Shown: in pieces, positions 40,063 to 49,535 of the stretch
Layout of the letters: every line of letters begins with the position of its first letter
How positions within the stretch are numbered: the stretch's first letter is position 1
Assembly (NCBI GenBank): GCA_030431485.1
Contig: JAUIIR010000005.1
Location: 1-64,000 of the forward strand
Direction: 5' to 3'
Origin: Alphaproteobacteria bacterium
GTDB taxonomy: Bacteria > Pseudomonadota > Alphaproteobacteria > Rhodobacterales > Rhodobacteraceae
Length of the DNA stretch: 64,000 bases
Notes under the pieces: model-generated
Told to the model about the DNA's origin: nothing
The model's database searches: none
What the model saw: only the letters and a program-made list of their open reading frames with translations
Made by a program: the position numbers and the translations under genes

Positions 40063-42185
40063 GGACAGTATATCTTCAGCTTCTCGATCAGAGCATCTTT
40101 GCGCAAAGGCTTTGTCAAATAGTCGGTCAATCCAGCCTCGATAATCATCTCGTAGTCACCGTCCATCGCATGAGCAGTGACCGCGATAATCGGTACATTC
40201 GGGCCGTCCCCTTCGAGCGCACGAATGCGCGCAGTTGCTTCTTTTCCGTCCATCCCAGGCATTGAAATGTCCATGAAGATAACGTCTGGCTGATTGGCTT
40301 CGAAAGCCGCCACGGCCTCAAACCCGTCGTTTGCAACCTCAAGCGCGATATCCATTTTGCTGACCATCTTGCGAAAAACCAATTGATTGGTGCGGTTGTC
40401 TTCGGCCAGCAAGACCTTTGGAAGCGTTATTTGTGAAGCTGTGGGTACTGTGTTTTCGGGCTCTCTCGGAACAGCTACCGAGGTAATGGCATCGAATAAC
40501 GCAGCCCGTGTGTAAGGTCGCTGACGTGAATGGACTTCGGGGTAGTCGATCCGGATAGGCGTTTTTGGGCTTTGCGACAGGAATAAGAGTGGTGTGTCGC
40601 AAGCAGTTTTGTCCAGCATGTTCGTAAAACATTCAAAAGCCGGATTCTGAGCCTCAAGGTCAAGCACGACCAAACTGAGCGTTTCGAGAAATTGAGCTGT
40701 CAGCTCAACTACCTCGGAATACGGGATTGGTTTTCCACCCATAGCTTTGATTTGTGAGACAAGAGAACCTTCGTGTTTGTCGCTCGTCTCTTCTACCACC
40801 AGGATGCGATGGAATCTTGTGTCCAGCATCTCAGATTGCCCAGCGTATCCCGGCTCAACCGGCAGCTTCACGGAAAATCCGAAACAGCTTCCAGACCCTT
40901 CTCTGGACGTGACCCAGATTTTCCCACCCATGAGTTCGACAAGTCTCTTGGTGATGGCCAGACCAAGGCCGGTGCCTTCAAACTGTCGATTGCGGTCGTC
41001 CTCAACCTGATTGAATTCACCGAACACATGGTCGATCTTGTCGGCCGCAATACCAATGCCGGTATCCTCTACAGTGATGCACAGTTGGCATTCAGTCTCT
41101 GCCGCTCGCTCGCCAGAAACGTGTAGGCGGACATGGCCATCCAGTGTGAACTTGACTGCATTGCCCATCAGGTTCGTCACAATCTGACGGATGCGGCCTG
41201 GGTCGGCGATGACCCGTCTCGGCAACTGCATGTCGTAATCGACGTCGAGTGTCAGGCCTTTTGCTTGCGCGGAAGGCTGCAACAACATGACCACCTCGTG
41301 CAGCGTTTTCTCAAGATCAAATGCTTCAGGGTGCAAGACCAGACGGTCAGCGTCGATTTTTGAGTAGTCCAAGACATCGTTGATGATGACCAACAAAGCC
41401 TCGCCCGAGTTTTTTATCGTGTCCACAAAGAGCCTTTGGTCATTGTCGAGCTCGGTTTCTGTCAGCAGATCTGCCATACCCACAACGCCGTTCATGGGAG
41501 TGCGGATTTCGTGGCTCATGTTGGCAAGAAAGGCGGATTTTGCACGATTGGCTGCCTCTGCACGCTCGCGGGCCTCATGCAGTTGCTCCTCGTATCGGAC
41601 GCTGGATGTGATGTTGAGAGCAAGGCTAACAATGTCGCCAGTAGGACCGCGACGGTCGAAAATTCGGACATGCTCTCCGTTCCACAACTGAATCTCCATC
41701 GGCTCAGGATCGTCCTGCTGCCAACGGTCTTGCATGCGCGCGCGCCACACGGCCGGTAACTCGGCACCGATGTTGACGATACCTTCCTCTGTCAAAAGTT
41801 GTAGAATTCTTGGATAGGTGATGCCCGGCTGAACTTCTTCCAGGTCTTCAAACACAGCAAGATAGGCCCGGTTTGCGACGATCATGCGATTGTCTGCGTC
41901 GAAAAAGGCAAACCCGTCCTGAATGGTTTCTATCGAATGCCACAGACGACGCTCCGCGATTTGGATCTTCTTGTTCGCGACGCCCAATTCAGTTTTGACC
42001 CTTTGGTTTTCGCCGCGAACCATGGCCACCTCGGCGCGGGTTTCGACAATTTCGTTACTGAGTTTCTGAGCGTGGTTTCCGAGCTTGCGATTGGCGGCGA
42101 AGAGTTCAGCCTGTTTGAGCTCAAGCAGGCGCTCCGCCGCCAACCGCGCGCGGCGTTCTTCGGCCAGCTTGTTAGCAAGACTCAT
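40041..42185 (-). CDS. PAS-containing hybrid histidine kinase with two receiver domains
   Basis: This 714-residue protein has no membrane segment. Order: N-terminal coiled coil (about 1-80), PAS (about 82-195), HisKA with His225 in NMSHEIRTPMNG, HATPase_c (about 325-440; N box GNAVKF, G boxes EDTGIGIA and GTGLGLAI), a degenerate receiver (about 458-570), and a full receiver (about 588-708) with phospho-acceptor Asp639 in FMDISMPGMDG and Lys692. The first receiver has EE in place of the acidic DD pair and Arg for the usual Lys, but keeps an Asp at 509. No response regulator or phosphotransfer gene is adjacent. The 3' end overlaps yaaA. Confidence 0.93.
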   Translation of the reverse strand: MSLANKLAEERRARLAAERLLELKQAELFAANRKLGNHAQKLSNEIVETRAEVAMVRGENQRVKTELGVANKKIQIAERRLWHSIETIQDGFAFFDADNRMIVANRAYLAVFEDLEEVQPGITYPRILQLLTEEGIVNIGAELPAVWRARMQDRWQQDDPEPMEIQLWNGEHVRIFDRRGPTGDIVSLALNITSSVRYEEQLHEARERAEAANRAKSAFLANMSHEIRTPMNGVVGMADLLTETELDNDQRLFVDTIKNSGEALLVIINDVLDYSKIDADRLVLHPEAFDLEKTLHEVVMLLQPSAQAKGLTLDVDYDMQLPRRVIADPGRIRQIVTNLMGNAVKFTLDGHVRLHVSGERAAETECQLCITVEDTGIGIAADKIDHVFGEFNQVEDDRNRQFEGTGLGLAITKRLVELMGGKIWVTSREGSGSCFGFSVKLPVEPGYAGQSEMLDTRFHRILVVEETSDKHEGSLVSQIKAMGGKPIPYSEVVELTAQFLETLSLVVLDLEAQNPAFECFTNMLDKTACDTPLLFLSQSPKTPIRIDYPEVHSRQRPYTRAALFDAITSVAVPREPENTVPTASQITLPKVLLAEDNRTNQLVFRKMVSKMDIALEVANDGFEAVAAFEANQPDVIFMDISMPGMDGKEATARIRALEGDGPNVPIIAVTAHAMDGDYEMIIEAGLTDYLTKPLRKDALIEKLKIYCPQLRLAS

Positions 42186-42243
42186 CCGGACCTCCGTCTA
42201 CATCAGAGGTGACTTTCTTGGATCATGGTGAAAAAGAAATTAA

Positions 42244-42269
42244 CCCCAGCCGAAGTCACTAGGCTGGGG
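42244..42269 (-). terminator. terminator after the thiolase gene (minus strand)
   Basis: CCCCAGCC and GGCTGGGG form a perfect 8-bp stem around a 10-base loop. On the minus strand it is followed by TTAATTTCTTTTT, consistent with intrinsic termination of the thiolase transcript ahead of the kinase gene. Confidence 0.75.
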
Positions 42270-42308
42270 CTGTCTGAATTTTCTGGAAAAAATTGGACAG
42301 TGATTGCC

Positions 42309-43487
42309 TCAGAGGCGCTCGATCGCCAGAGCAATGCCCTGACCGCCGCCGATGCACATCGTAATCAACGCCTTGGACCCGCCAATACGCTCCAACTCAT
42401 ATAGGGCTTTGACCGTGATGATTGCTCCAGTCGCCCCTACTGGGTGGCCCAGCGCAATTGCGCCGCCGTTGGGATTCACTTTCGCCGGATCAAGGCCAAG
42501 TCCCTTGTTGACGGCCAATGCCTGTGCGGCAAACGCTTCATTCGACTCGATCACATCGAAATCGGACGCCGACAGACCGGTGCGCTTCAGCAGATTTTCC
42601 ACAGCTGGAACCGGCCCAATGCCCATGACCTCTGGGCGTACACCTGCGTGAGCATACCCGAGAACGCGTGCCTTTGGTTTTAGTCCGGCACTTTCCGCAG
42701 CGGACGCCCGCGCCAAGACAACGGCTGCAGCGCCATCGTTGATCCCTGAAGCATTACCTGCAGTGACCGTGCCGTCCTTTTGGAAAACAGTTTTCAACCC
42801 GCCGAGCGCTTCGAGCGTTGTGGCTTTCGGATGTTCGTCTGTGTCGAACGCCACCATCTCACGCTTTCGCTTAACCTCAACCGGGACGATCTGGCTGGCA
42901 AACCGACCCTCTTCGATGGCAACGGCCGCACGCTTCTGGCTTTCAAGCGCAAATGCGTCCTGTTGACCGCGGGTAATGTCATGTTCTGCCGCGACGTTTT
43001 CCGCAGTCACGCCCATGTGGCCGGTACCAAACGGACAGTTGAGCGCACCAAGCATCATGTCGAGTGTCCGGATATCACCCATCTTTGCGCCCCATCGCTG
43101 ATCCGGCACAATGTAAGGAGATCGGCTCATGCTTTCCGCACCGCCGGCCAAGGCAAATTTGGCATCGCCGAGCATCAAGGACTGGATGGCTGAAACGATG
43201 GCCTGTGCGCCTGAACCGCAAAGTCGATTGACATTCATCGCCGGCGTAGTGTCCGGGATGCCTGCCTCCATGGCGGCGACACGACTGAGATACATGTCGC
43301 GCGGCTCGGTATTGATCACATGCCCAAACACCACGTGGCCAATCTGAGTCCCTTCGACGCCAGAGCGTTCCAGTGCCGCTTTCGCTGCGGTGGCGCCAAG
43401 GTCAATTGGTGGCGTTCCAGCCAGCGAGCCGCCGAAAGTGCCGATTGCGGTGCGGGCACCATCGAGAAGTACAATATCGTCTGCCAT
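42309..43487 (-). CDS. acetyl-CoA C-acetyltransferase (thiolase)
   Basis: A 392-residue type II thiolase with the catalytic cysteine in VNRLCGSGAQAIVSA (about 85-99), the NEAFAAQ histidine-neighbour motif, GGAIALGHPVGATG and the C-terminal cysteine in CIGGGQG. It could feed polyhydroxybutyrate synthesis or act in ketone or fatty acid breakdown. There is no phaB or phaC next to it, so the pathway is undecided. It stands alone between its own terminator and the MscS gene. Confidence 0.93.
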   Translation of the reverse strand: MADDIVLLDGARTAIGTFGGSLAGTPPIDLGATAAKAALERSGVEGTQIGHVVFGHVINTEPRDMYLSRVAAMEAGIPDTTPAMNVNRLCGSGAQAIVSAIQSLMLGDAKFALAGGAESMSRSPYIVPDQRWGAKMGDIRTLDMMLGALNCPFGTGHMGVTAENVAAEHDITRGQQDAFALESQKRAAVAIEEGRFASQIVPVEVKRKREMVAFDTDEHPKATTLEALGGLKTVFQKDGTVTAGNASGINDGAAAVVLARASAAESAGLKPKARVLGYAHAGVRPEVMGIGPVPAVENLLKRTGLSASDFDVIESNEAFAAQALAVNKGLGLDPAKVNPNGGAIALGHPVGATGAIITVKALYELERIGGSKALITMCIGGGQGIALAIERL

Positions 43488-43556
43488 GAAGGCCTCCTTA
43501 ATACCATCGCGCGCAATATGAGTTAGCGCAACGATACTGTCAGCCGCAACGTCCCG

Positions 43557-44891
43557 TCACTCGGGGTGCGCATGGGTCGCAAGGTGAGACCCCTCAAGTA
43601 CTTTGACCTCGCGCTGCGGGAAGGGAATTGAAATGCCGTGTTCCTGAAACGCGTCCCAAAGTGCGAGATAAACATTGCCCCGGATATTTGTCAGGCCCCC
43701 TGTCGGGTCGCGAATCCAGAACCGAAGGATGTAGTCCACTGAACTGTCGCCAAACCCCACGATGTGACAGACTGGCGCTTTGAAACTCAGGACGCGATCA
43801 ACAGATTTCGCAGCGTTAATCGCAATTTCCCGGACTTTGTGCGGATCGTCCCCATAGGCCGTACCAAAATATATATCCAGACGGACGAATTCGTTAGAGT
43901 GGGACCAGTTCACAACCTGACCTGTGATCAGGTCTTCATTCGGGATGAGATACTCTTTCCCGTCCCGCGTAACGACGCTGACATACCGCGCGCCAAGGGA
44001 ATTGATCCAACCAAATGTATCGCCAAGCGAAATCACGTCGCCGGGTTTGATCGACTTGTCTAGGAGAATGATAATGCCGGACACAAGGTTTGAGACAACC
44101 TTTTGCAAACCAAAGCCAAGCCCAACACCGATCGCACCTGAGAGTACCGCCAGGCCCGTCAAATCTACGCCGACGATGCGGAGGCCCAAAAAGAATGCCG
44201 CGCCAAACAAAAGAACCTGCAGGAACTTGATTGCCAAAACCTGCATGGACGGAGAGATATCGTCATTCTTGCGGATGGTGGCGGCCGTCGTGCTGGAAAT
44301 CAGTCGTGCCAGCGTTAGAAGCGCAGCGACAATCACGATGGCTTGGACCACGAGCCAGACAGACACACGCGTCTCCCCGATCGTAAACGCTGCACTATCC
44401 AAAAGGGCTTGTGCCTCGTCTGCCAGACCCGTGATTGAGAGTGTGACCCAGATCCACGCACCATAACGGACTATGGATCGCATCAAAGCGTTGCGGATCA
44501 GACGTGTTGCGAAGGCGATAAGCAGCCAAGCCGTCGACAGGTTTGCGATGATCGCCAGTAGGTAAGAGCGCGATGGCCAAGTGGTCTCGCGCATGACAAA
44601 CACAACAGACCAGATGAGCAGGACGAAGAGAACCATACGCAAGCGGCGGTGAAAAACCAGAAGCGCTCGAATACGCCACTTGGGCCACCCTTCCAGACCG
44701 CGCATCCATTCATGCATACGTGGTTTGATAAACGCCGCCAGGACATGGGCTGCCACGAAGACAGCAAGCGCTATGCCCAGCTGATACGCATTCCAGGGGC
44801 GGATAAGGCTCTCAAGAAAAGACCGGGCCCATAAAAAGAGGTCACGCGATGCTTGCGTCAGCGCTTCCGGAGAGACAACGTCAGGATCCAT
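43557..44891 (-). CDS. mechanosensitive channel, MscS family
   Basis: The 444-residue protein has about five or six membrane segments. The MscS pore and beta domain follow: LTGLAVLSGAIGVGLGFGLQKVVSNLVSG contains the Gly/Ala-rich pore helix, and ISLGDTFGWINSLGARYVSVVTRDGKEYLIPNEDLI is the typical beta-barrel start. It releases solutes on hypo-osmotic shock. A 43-residue gene lies 60 bp upstream on the same strand. Confidence 0.93.
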   Translation of the reverse strand: MDPDVVSPEALTQASRDLFLWARSFLESLIRPWNAYQLGIALAVFVAAHVLAAFIKPRMHEWMRGLEGWPKWRIRALLVFHRRLRMVLFVLLIWSVVFVMRETTWPSRSYLLAIIANLSTAWLLIAFATRLIRNALMRSIVRYGAWIWVTLSITGLADEAQALLDSAAFTIGETRVSVWLVVQAIVIVAALLTLARLISSTTAATIRKNDDISPSMQVLAIKFLQVLLFGAAFFLGLRIVGVDLTGLAVLSGAIGVGLGFGLQKVVSNLVSGIIILLDKSIKPGDVISLGDTFGWINSLGARYVSVVTRDGKEYLIPNEDLITGQVVNWSHSNEFVRLDIYFGTAYGDDPHKVREIAINAAKSVDRVLSFKAPVCHIVGFGDSSVDYILRFWIRDPTGGLTNIRGNVYLALWDAFQEHGISIPFPQREVKVLEGSHLATHAHPE

Positions 44892-44951
44892 GCTTTGCCC
44901 TGTGCGACCTACAAAGCCAGCGTCGCACTGTGCGGCGCAGTGCGCAACCGC

Positions 44952-45083
44952 TCAAAGATCGGTGAAAGGCAGAGTCACGCGGGATGGCGAAATCTTGGTT
45001 TCTGCAACAGCCGTGTGCACGATCAGCCCAGCCGCCAGAATCGCAATAAGTCCAAGATTGATGATGTTCAGTTTCGTCAGCAT
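44952..45083 (-). CDS. small exported or single-span membrane protein
   Basis: ATG at 45083, with GAGGGAA 4-5 nt upstream, opens a 43-residue frame: a short basic start (MLTKLN), a hydrophobic stretch (IINLGLIAILAAGLIVHTAVA) and a short tail ending LPFTDL. It could be a signal peptide plus a 17-residue peptide, or a single-span protein. I do not recognise it. It is on the same strand as the MscS gene downstream (60 bp). Confidence 0.65.
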   Translation of the reverse strand: MLTKLNIINLGLIAILAAGLIVHTAVAETKISPSRVTLPFTDL

Positions 45084-45358
45084 TTTTCCCTCGCATGTCT
45101 GTATACGCGCTCAGGACTGAATTGGTTCACTGCGCTTCTGAATTTTTCCTTTGGGGTACCTGCCGGCGTCGCTCTTGCGGCAAAGGGGCCCAATGATGTA
45201 AGGCAGCGCGCATGGAAATGGTTTTCGATCTGGCCGAACGCGCGCGTTTACGCGAACGCTTTTTTGGTGCGACACACACGGTGCTCGCGCGGCTATAATC
45301 TTGGGCCTGCGCCCGCCTCACCAAAATCCAAAATTTCGACACGCAAGGGAGAGGACCC

Positions 45359-46762
45359 ATGTCCCCCAAAACGCTCTATGATAAGATCTGGGATGCCCAC
45401 GTCGCACATGAAGCCGACGACGGCACCTGCCTTCTCTATATTGACCGTCACCTCGTTCACGAAGTGACCAGCCCGCAAGCCTTTGAAGGATTGCGGATGG
45501 CGGGCCGTTCGGTGCGCGCACCGGACAAGACCATTGCGGTTCCGGATCACAACGTGCCCACGACCCCAGGTCGCGAAGACCCCAAGAACATGACCGAAGA
45601 CAGCGCGATCCAGGTTGCGGCTTTGGACAAGAATGCCAAGGATTTCGGCATTCACTACTATCCGGTTTCGGATGTCCGTCAGGGCATCGTTCACATTGTT
45701 GGCCCGGAACAAGGCTGGACTTTGCCGGGCATGACAGTGGTTTGTGGTGACAGCCACACCGCGACGCACGGGGCCTTCGGCGCGCTGGCACATGGAATCG
45801 GAACCTCTGAGGTCGAGCACGTGCTTGCCACGCAGACGTTGATTCAGAAGAAGTCCAAAAACATGAAAGTCGAGATCACCGGCAAGCTGCGTCCCGGTGT
45901 GACCGCCAAGGACATCACGCTGTCCGTTATCGGTGAGACCGGGACTGCAGGTGGTACCGGCTATGTGATCGAGTACTGCGGTGAAGCCATTCGAGACCTT
46001 TCGATGGAAGGCCGGATGACCGTCTGTAACATGGCGATTGAAGGCGGCGCACGTGCCGGTCTCATCGCTCCGGACGATAAGACCTTTGAATATGTCAAAG
46101 GCCGCCCGCACGCACCGAAAGGCGCTCAGTGGGAGGCAGCATTGGCGTGGTGGAAAACCCTCTTCTCTGATGATGACGCACATTGGGATAAGGTGATCAC
46201 CATCAAAGGCGAAGACATCGCTCCCGTTGTGACGTGGGGCACCTCGCCCGAGGACGTGCTGCCGATCACCGCAGAAGTCCCAGCTCCGGACAGTTTTGAA
46301 GGTGGCAAGGTGGGGGCTGCGAAGCGTTCCATCGAGTATATGGGGCTGACACCGGGTCAGAAGCTTTCGGACATCGAGATCGACACAGTCTTTATCGGGT
46401 CCTGCACCAATGGCCGGATTGAGGACCTTCGCGCGGCAGCCGAGATCCTCAAAGGTAAGAAAATCGCCGTGAAGCGGGCGATGGTTGTTCCTGGCTCTGG
46501 ACTTGTGCGCGCTCAGGCTGAAGAGGAAGGTCTGGCGGATATCTTCAAAGAGGCCGGTTTCGAGTGGCGTCTTGCCGGGTGCTCCATGTGCCTTGCAATG
46601 AACCCCGACCAGTTGGCACCGGGTGAACGCTGCGCGGCGACGTCCAACCGCAACTTCGAAGGGCGTCAAGGGCGTGGCGGACGCACACACCTGATGTCGC
46701 CCGCAATGGCTGCTGCTGCGGCGATTACCGGAAAACTTACCGATGTGCGGGAGATGATGTAA
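45359..46762 (+). CDS. leuC: 3-isopropylmalate dehydratase large subunit
   Basis: LeuC with LeuD isomerises 2- to 3-isopropylmalate in leucine synthesis. The 467-residue aconitase-family protein has [20 protein letters not shown], and cluster cysteines in [12 protein letters not shown] and [12 protein letters not shown]. The ATG at 45359 follows GGGAGAGGACCC. The 275-bp upstream region has a TATAAT at 45294-45299 but no clear -35 and no leucine-rich leader peptide that I could find. It overlaps leuD by one base (TAATG). Confidence 0.97.
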   Translation: MSPKTLYDKIWDAHVAHEADDGTCLLYIDRHLVHEVTSPQAFEGLRMAGRSVRAPDKTIAVPDHNVPTTPGREDPKNMTEDSAIQVAALDKNAKDFGIHYYPVSDVRQGIVHIVGPEQGWTLPGMTVVCGDSHTATHGAFGALAHGIGTSEVEHVLATQTLIQKKSKNMKVEITGKLRPGVTAKDITLSVIGETGTAGGTGYVIEYCGEAIRDLSMEGRMTVCNMAIEGGARAGLIAPDDKTFEYVKGRPHAPKGAQWEAALAWWKTLFSDDDAHWDKVITIKGEDIAPVVTWGTSPEDVLPITAEVPAPDSFEGGKVGAAKRSIEYMGLTPGQKLSDIEIDTVFIGSCTNGRIEDLRAAAEILKGKKIAVKRAMVVPGSGLVRAQAEEEGLADIFKEAGFEWRLAGCSMCLAMNPDQLAPGERCAATSNRNFEGRQGRGGRTHLMSPAMAAAAAITGKLTDVREMM

Positions 46763-47367
46763 TGGAAAAATTCGAAAAACTCACCGGGATCGCGGCGCCC
46801 ATGCCGTTGGTGAATATCGACACCGATATGATCATCCCTAAACAGTTTCTGAAAACGATCAAGCGCTCGGGGCTGGGCGTGAACCTGTTTGACGAGATGC
46901 GGTACGACGACGCCGGAAACGAAATTCCCGATTTCGTCCTGAACAAACCGCAATATCGCGACGCTGAGATCCTCGTTGCTGGCGACAACTTTGGTTGCGG
47001 GTCGTCGCGTGAGCACGCACCGTGGGCTCTGAAGGATTTCGGCATCCGGTCGATCATCTCGACCTCCTTTGCTGACATCTTCTACAATAACTGCTTCAAG
47101 AACGGCATTCTGCCTATTGTTCTTCCGCAGGAGGCTGTGGATGTCCTGATGAAGGATGCCGAAAAGGGTTCTAACGCTCGCATGACTGTTGATCTGGAAA
47201 ACCAGACGGTGACCAGTTCTGACGGTGAGAGCTTTTCTTTTGAACTCGACAGCTTCAAGAAGCACTGCCTGATCAATGGCCTCGACGATATCGGGCTGAC
47301 AATGGAGAAGGCAGCCTCCATTGACAGCTTTGAAGCACAGGCAAGTCAGGCTCGCCCTTGGGTTTAA
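46762..47367 (+). CDS. leuD: 3-isopropylmalate dehydratase small subunit
   Basis: The 201-residue small subunit carries the swivelling domain: [18 protein letters not shown] (about 15-32), [17 protein letters not shown] (about 74-90) and [17 protein letters not shown]. Its start shares a base with the leuC stop. It ends 17 bp before an intrinsic terminator. Confidence 0.97.
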   Translation: MEKFEKLTGIAAPMPLVNIDTDMIIPKQFLKTIKRSGLGVNLFDEMRYDDAGNEIPDFVLNKPQYRDAEILVAGDNFGCGSSREHAPWALKDFGIRSIISTSFADIFYNNCFKNGILPIVLPQEAVDVLMKDAEKGSNARMTVDLENQTVTSSDGESFSFELDSFKKHCLINGLDDIGLTMEKAASIDSFEAQASQARPWV

Positions 47368-47384
47368 GAAACCCTACACCATTC

Positions 47385-47413
47385 AAAAAGGCCGTCCGTC
47401 AGGGCGGCCTTTT
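47385..47413 (+). terminator. rho-independent terminator after leuD
   Basis: AAAAGGCCGTCC and GGGCGGCCTTTT form a stem (one G-T pair) around GTCA. It has an A-run before and a T-run after and ends the leuCD transcript. Confidence 0.85.
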
Positions 47414-47679
47414 CATTTTGGGGACTCAGAGCGGCACTACAACATTTTGTGGCGCAATTCGCGAATGCCATATTTCAGGGCGCATGCTGATGTAAACGAG
47501 CACCAGTTTCTGAGTGAGTTCAATGGTTTCTTAGGGGTTGGCGTCAACTTCAGTTGAGCGATCCTGCGAACTTGGGCAAAACTGGGGCAACAATGAGGCA
47601 GTCCGCCAATCCCGGCGGCACAAATTTGGAACAAGGCCGCGGCATCGTATCGCGACCGTCCAGATTGAAGGGAACGAGA

Positions 47680-48516
47680 GTGGTCAAGCGGATCATAGGA
47701 TCAGCTGTGCGTGCGCTATTGATGGCGTTTCTGGTGGCGATCCCGTCACTGGTTCTGCCAGGCACTTCGAGCGACACGGCGCAGATGGCCGCGCTTGTCG
47801 CGTTGGTCGCTGCGGTTGTGACCTTTGCTGAGTACAACAGCGAATACCCAACATTCCTGGAGTTCCGGAACGCGCCACCGTTCAACCGCCTGCGGTTCCT
47901 TGCTTTGTTCTTCTGTGTATGGTTCGCGTCTTTGCTTGTCTTGTCGGACATGCGCGATCCAACTTTGCCGCCAACGTTGCTTGAGACGCTGGCACGGGGC
48001 GCTGAATCTGTTCTGGATTTCCCGCATTCGCCTGTCAGATTGATGTCGATTGCGCTGGCGGGTTTGCCCGTTTGGTTCGATGTCGCGTCTGGCACGCGCA
48101 TTGCGAGCCTGCTCCTGTCGGTCACGATGATTGCCCTCTTGTTGTTCTGGATACATGCCCGCTTTATTTTCTGGCCGATCCGTAAATCAGCATTCAATTT
48201 CTGGATCAATTTGCCTCTGTTTGATCCGACATCCGGGCGTGATGTATTGTTTCGGCTGAAACGGGACGCACATTTTAACCTTGCGTTAGGGTTTTTGCTG
48301 CCATTCCTGATCCCGGCTTTGCTGCGTTTGTGGATTGATACGTTTGACGCTTCGATGCTGGCAGTGCCGGAAACCTTGATCTGGGTACTATGCGCGTGGG
48401 CATTCCTGCCATTGACACTGATGATGCGTGGGATTGCTCTATTCCGCGTTGCGGCGCTGATCGAGGAAAAGCGTCGCCGGGCATACGCGCAAGAAGACGA
48501 TTTGCAACTGGTGTGA
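47680..48516 (+). CDS. conserved unknown membrane protein between leuD and leuB
   Basis: The product (278 residues from GTG 47680, MVKRIIGSAVRALLMAF) has about seven hydrophobic segments, including ALVALVAAVVTFAEY, LRFLALFFCVWFASLLVL and IASLLLSVTMIALLLFWIHARFIFWP. I do not recognise a family motif. GAAGGGA lies about 7 nt upstream of the GTG, which favours it over the ATG at 47593 or the open frame from 47554. It overlaps the next gene by GTGA, so the two are likely one unit. Confidence 0.75.
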   Translation: MVKRIIGSAVRALLMAFLVAIPSLVLPGTSSDTAQMAALVALVAAVVTFAEYNSEYPTFLEFRNAPPFNRLRFLALFFCVWFASLLVLSDMRDPTLPPTLLETLARGAESVLDFPHSPVRLMSIALAGLPVWFDVASGTRIASLLLSVTMIALLLFWIHARFIFWPIRKSAFNFWINLPLFDPTSGRDVLFRLKRDAHFNLALGFLLPFLIPALLRLWIDTFDASMLAVPETLIWVLCAWAFLPLTLMMRGIALFRVAALIEEKRRRAYAQEDDLQLV

Positions 48517-49481
48517 TACTGGCGTTCTTTGCGGTGCTTTGCGTGCCGGCAATGGCTGATGCCAAAGATCTGAGGGTTGGCCTATGGCACGTGTCGTTGT
48601 CGCGAGATGGTCCTGGGCTCTTACTGCGCGATCTTCTTGAGAAAGATCCTGCGCTGATTGCCGTGGCGGACGCAATCGGTGTTGCCGACGCAGATATCGT
48701 TGTCCTGACCCGCTTCGACTATGATGCCAGCGGTGTCACTTTGCGAACATTTGCGGACCTCGTGGACAATGACTATCGGTTTGTCCTGCCCTTGAATTCG
48801 AATTCAGGGCGCCCAACAAATTTTGATATTGATGGCGACGGTCGTCTTGGTGAGCCGGAAGACGCCCACGCCTTTGGACGCTTTCCGGGCCAAGAAGCGC
48901 TTGGGATCCTGTCGCGGTTTCCTTTGGCGGTTCAGAACGTTCATTCTTTCAACGATATGCTCTGGCGTGATTTGCCCGGTACTCTCGTCCTTAAGTCTGA
49001 CATTGGGCTGGGCATTCAAAGATTGTCCAGCGGTGGGCACTGGTTGGTGCCTGTACTGGTCCCTGGCAAGTCAGATGAGCTGCAGGTAACACTCTTGATC
49101 GGTCATGCGGGGCCGCCGGTGTTTGACGGGCCAGAGGACCGTAACGGACGGCGCAACAGAGACGAATTGCGCCTATGGGAGCAGATCATCGAAGGATTGA
49201 CCGACCCGTTTTTGTTTATGGCCAACACTAACCTTGACCCGGAGCGTGGTGAGGGCGCCCGCGATGCTATGGCATTGTTTTTGGCAAACCCTCAACTGCA
49301 GGATCCACTGGCTGGGCAGGTCACAGCGCATTGGGATCGTCCCGGCCCGATGCGCGTGTCGTACGTTCTCCCTTCGTCAGACTTCGAAGTATTGTCTGCG
49401 ACGGTATGGCCTGTTCTTGCCGATCATGATCGCAGTCTGATCACTGTTGACTTGGTCCTGCCTAATGCGCCCCTGCCTTGA
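48513..49481 (+). CDS. secreted endonuclease/exonuclease/phosphatase-fold protein
   Basis: From GTG 48513 the 322-residue product begins with a signal peptide (MILAFFAVLCVPAMADA). The rest resembles the EEP superfamily: ADIVVLTRFDYD near the start, GILSRFPLAVQNV, DPFLFMANTNLDP and the C-terminal VLADHDRSLITVDLVLP with the conserved D-H pair. The usual catalytic EV[DN] motif near the start appears altered (LTRFDYD), so activity is uncertain. It is translationally coupled to the upstream membrane protein gene. Confidence 0.78.
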   Translation: MILAFFAVLCVPAMADAKDLRVGLWHVSLSRDGPGLLLRDLLEKDPALIAVADAIGVADADIVVLTRFDYDASGVTLRTFADLVDNDYRFVLPLNSNSGRPTNFDIDGDGRLGEPEDAHAFGRFPGQEALGILSRFPLAVQNVHSFNDMLWRDLPGTLVLKSDIGLGIQRLSSGGHWLVPVLVPGKSDELQVTLLIGHAGPPVFDGPEDRNGRRNRDELRLWEQIIEGLTDPFLFMANTNLDPERGEGARDAMALFLANPQLQDPLAGQVTAHWDRPGPMRVSYVLPSSDFEVLSATVWPVLADHDRSLITVDLVLPNAPLP

Positions 49482-49535
49482 CCCTAGGAGCCTGCGAGTC
49501 TACGCGAAGCATAACTCAGTTGATCAAAGGAACCC

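Noticed and set aside
45100-45358. Leucine attenuator/leader peptide upstream of leuC.
   Set aside because: No Leu-codon run with a ribosome site and no terminator/antiterminator pair could be found; only an isolated TATAAT.
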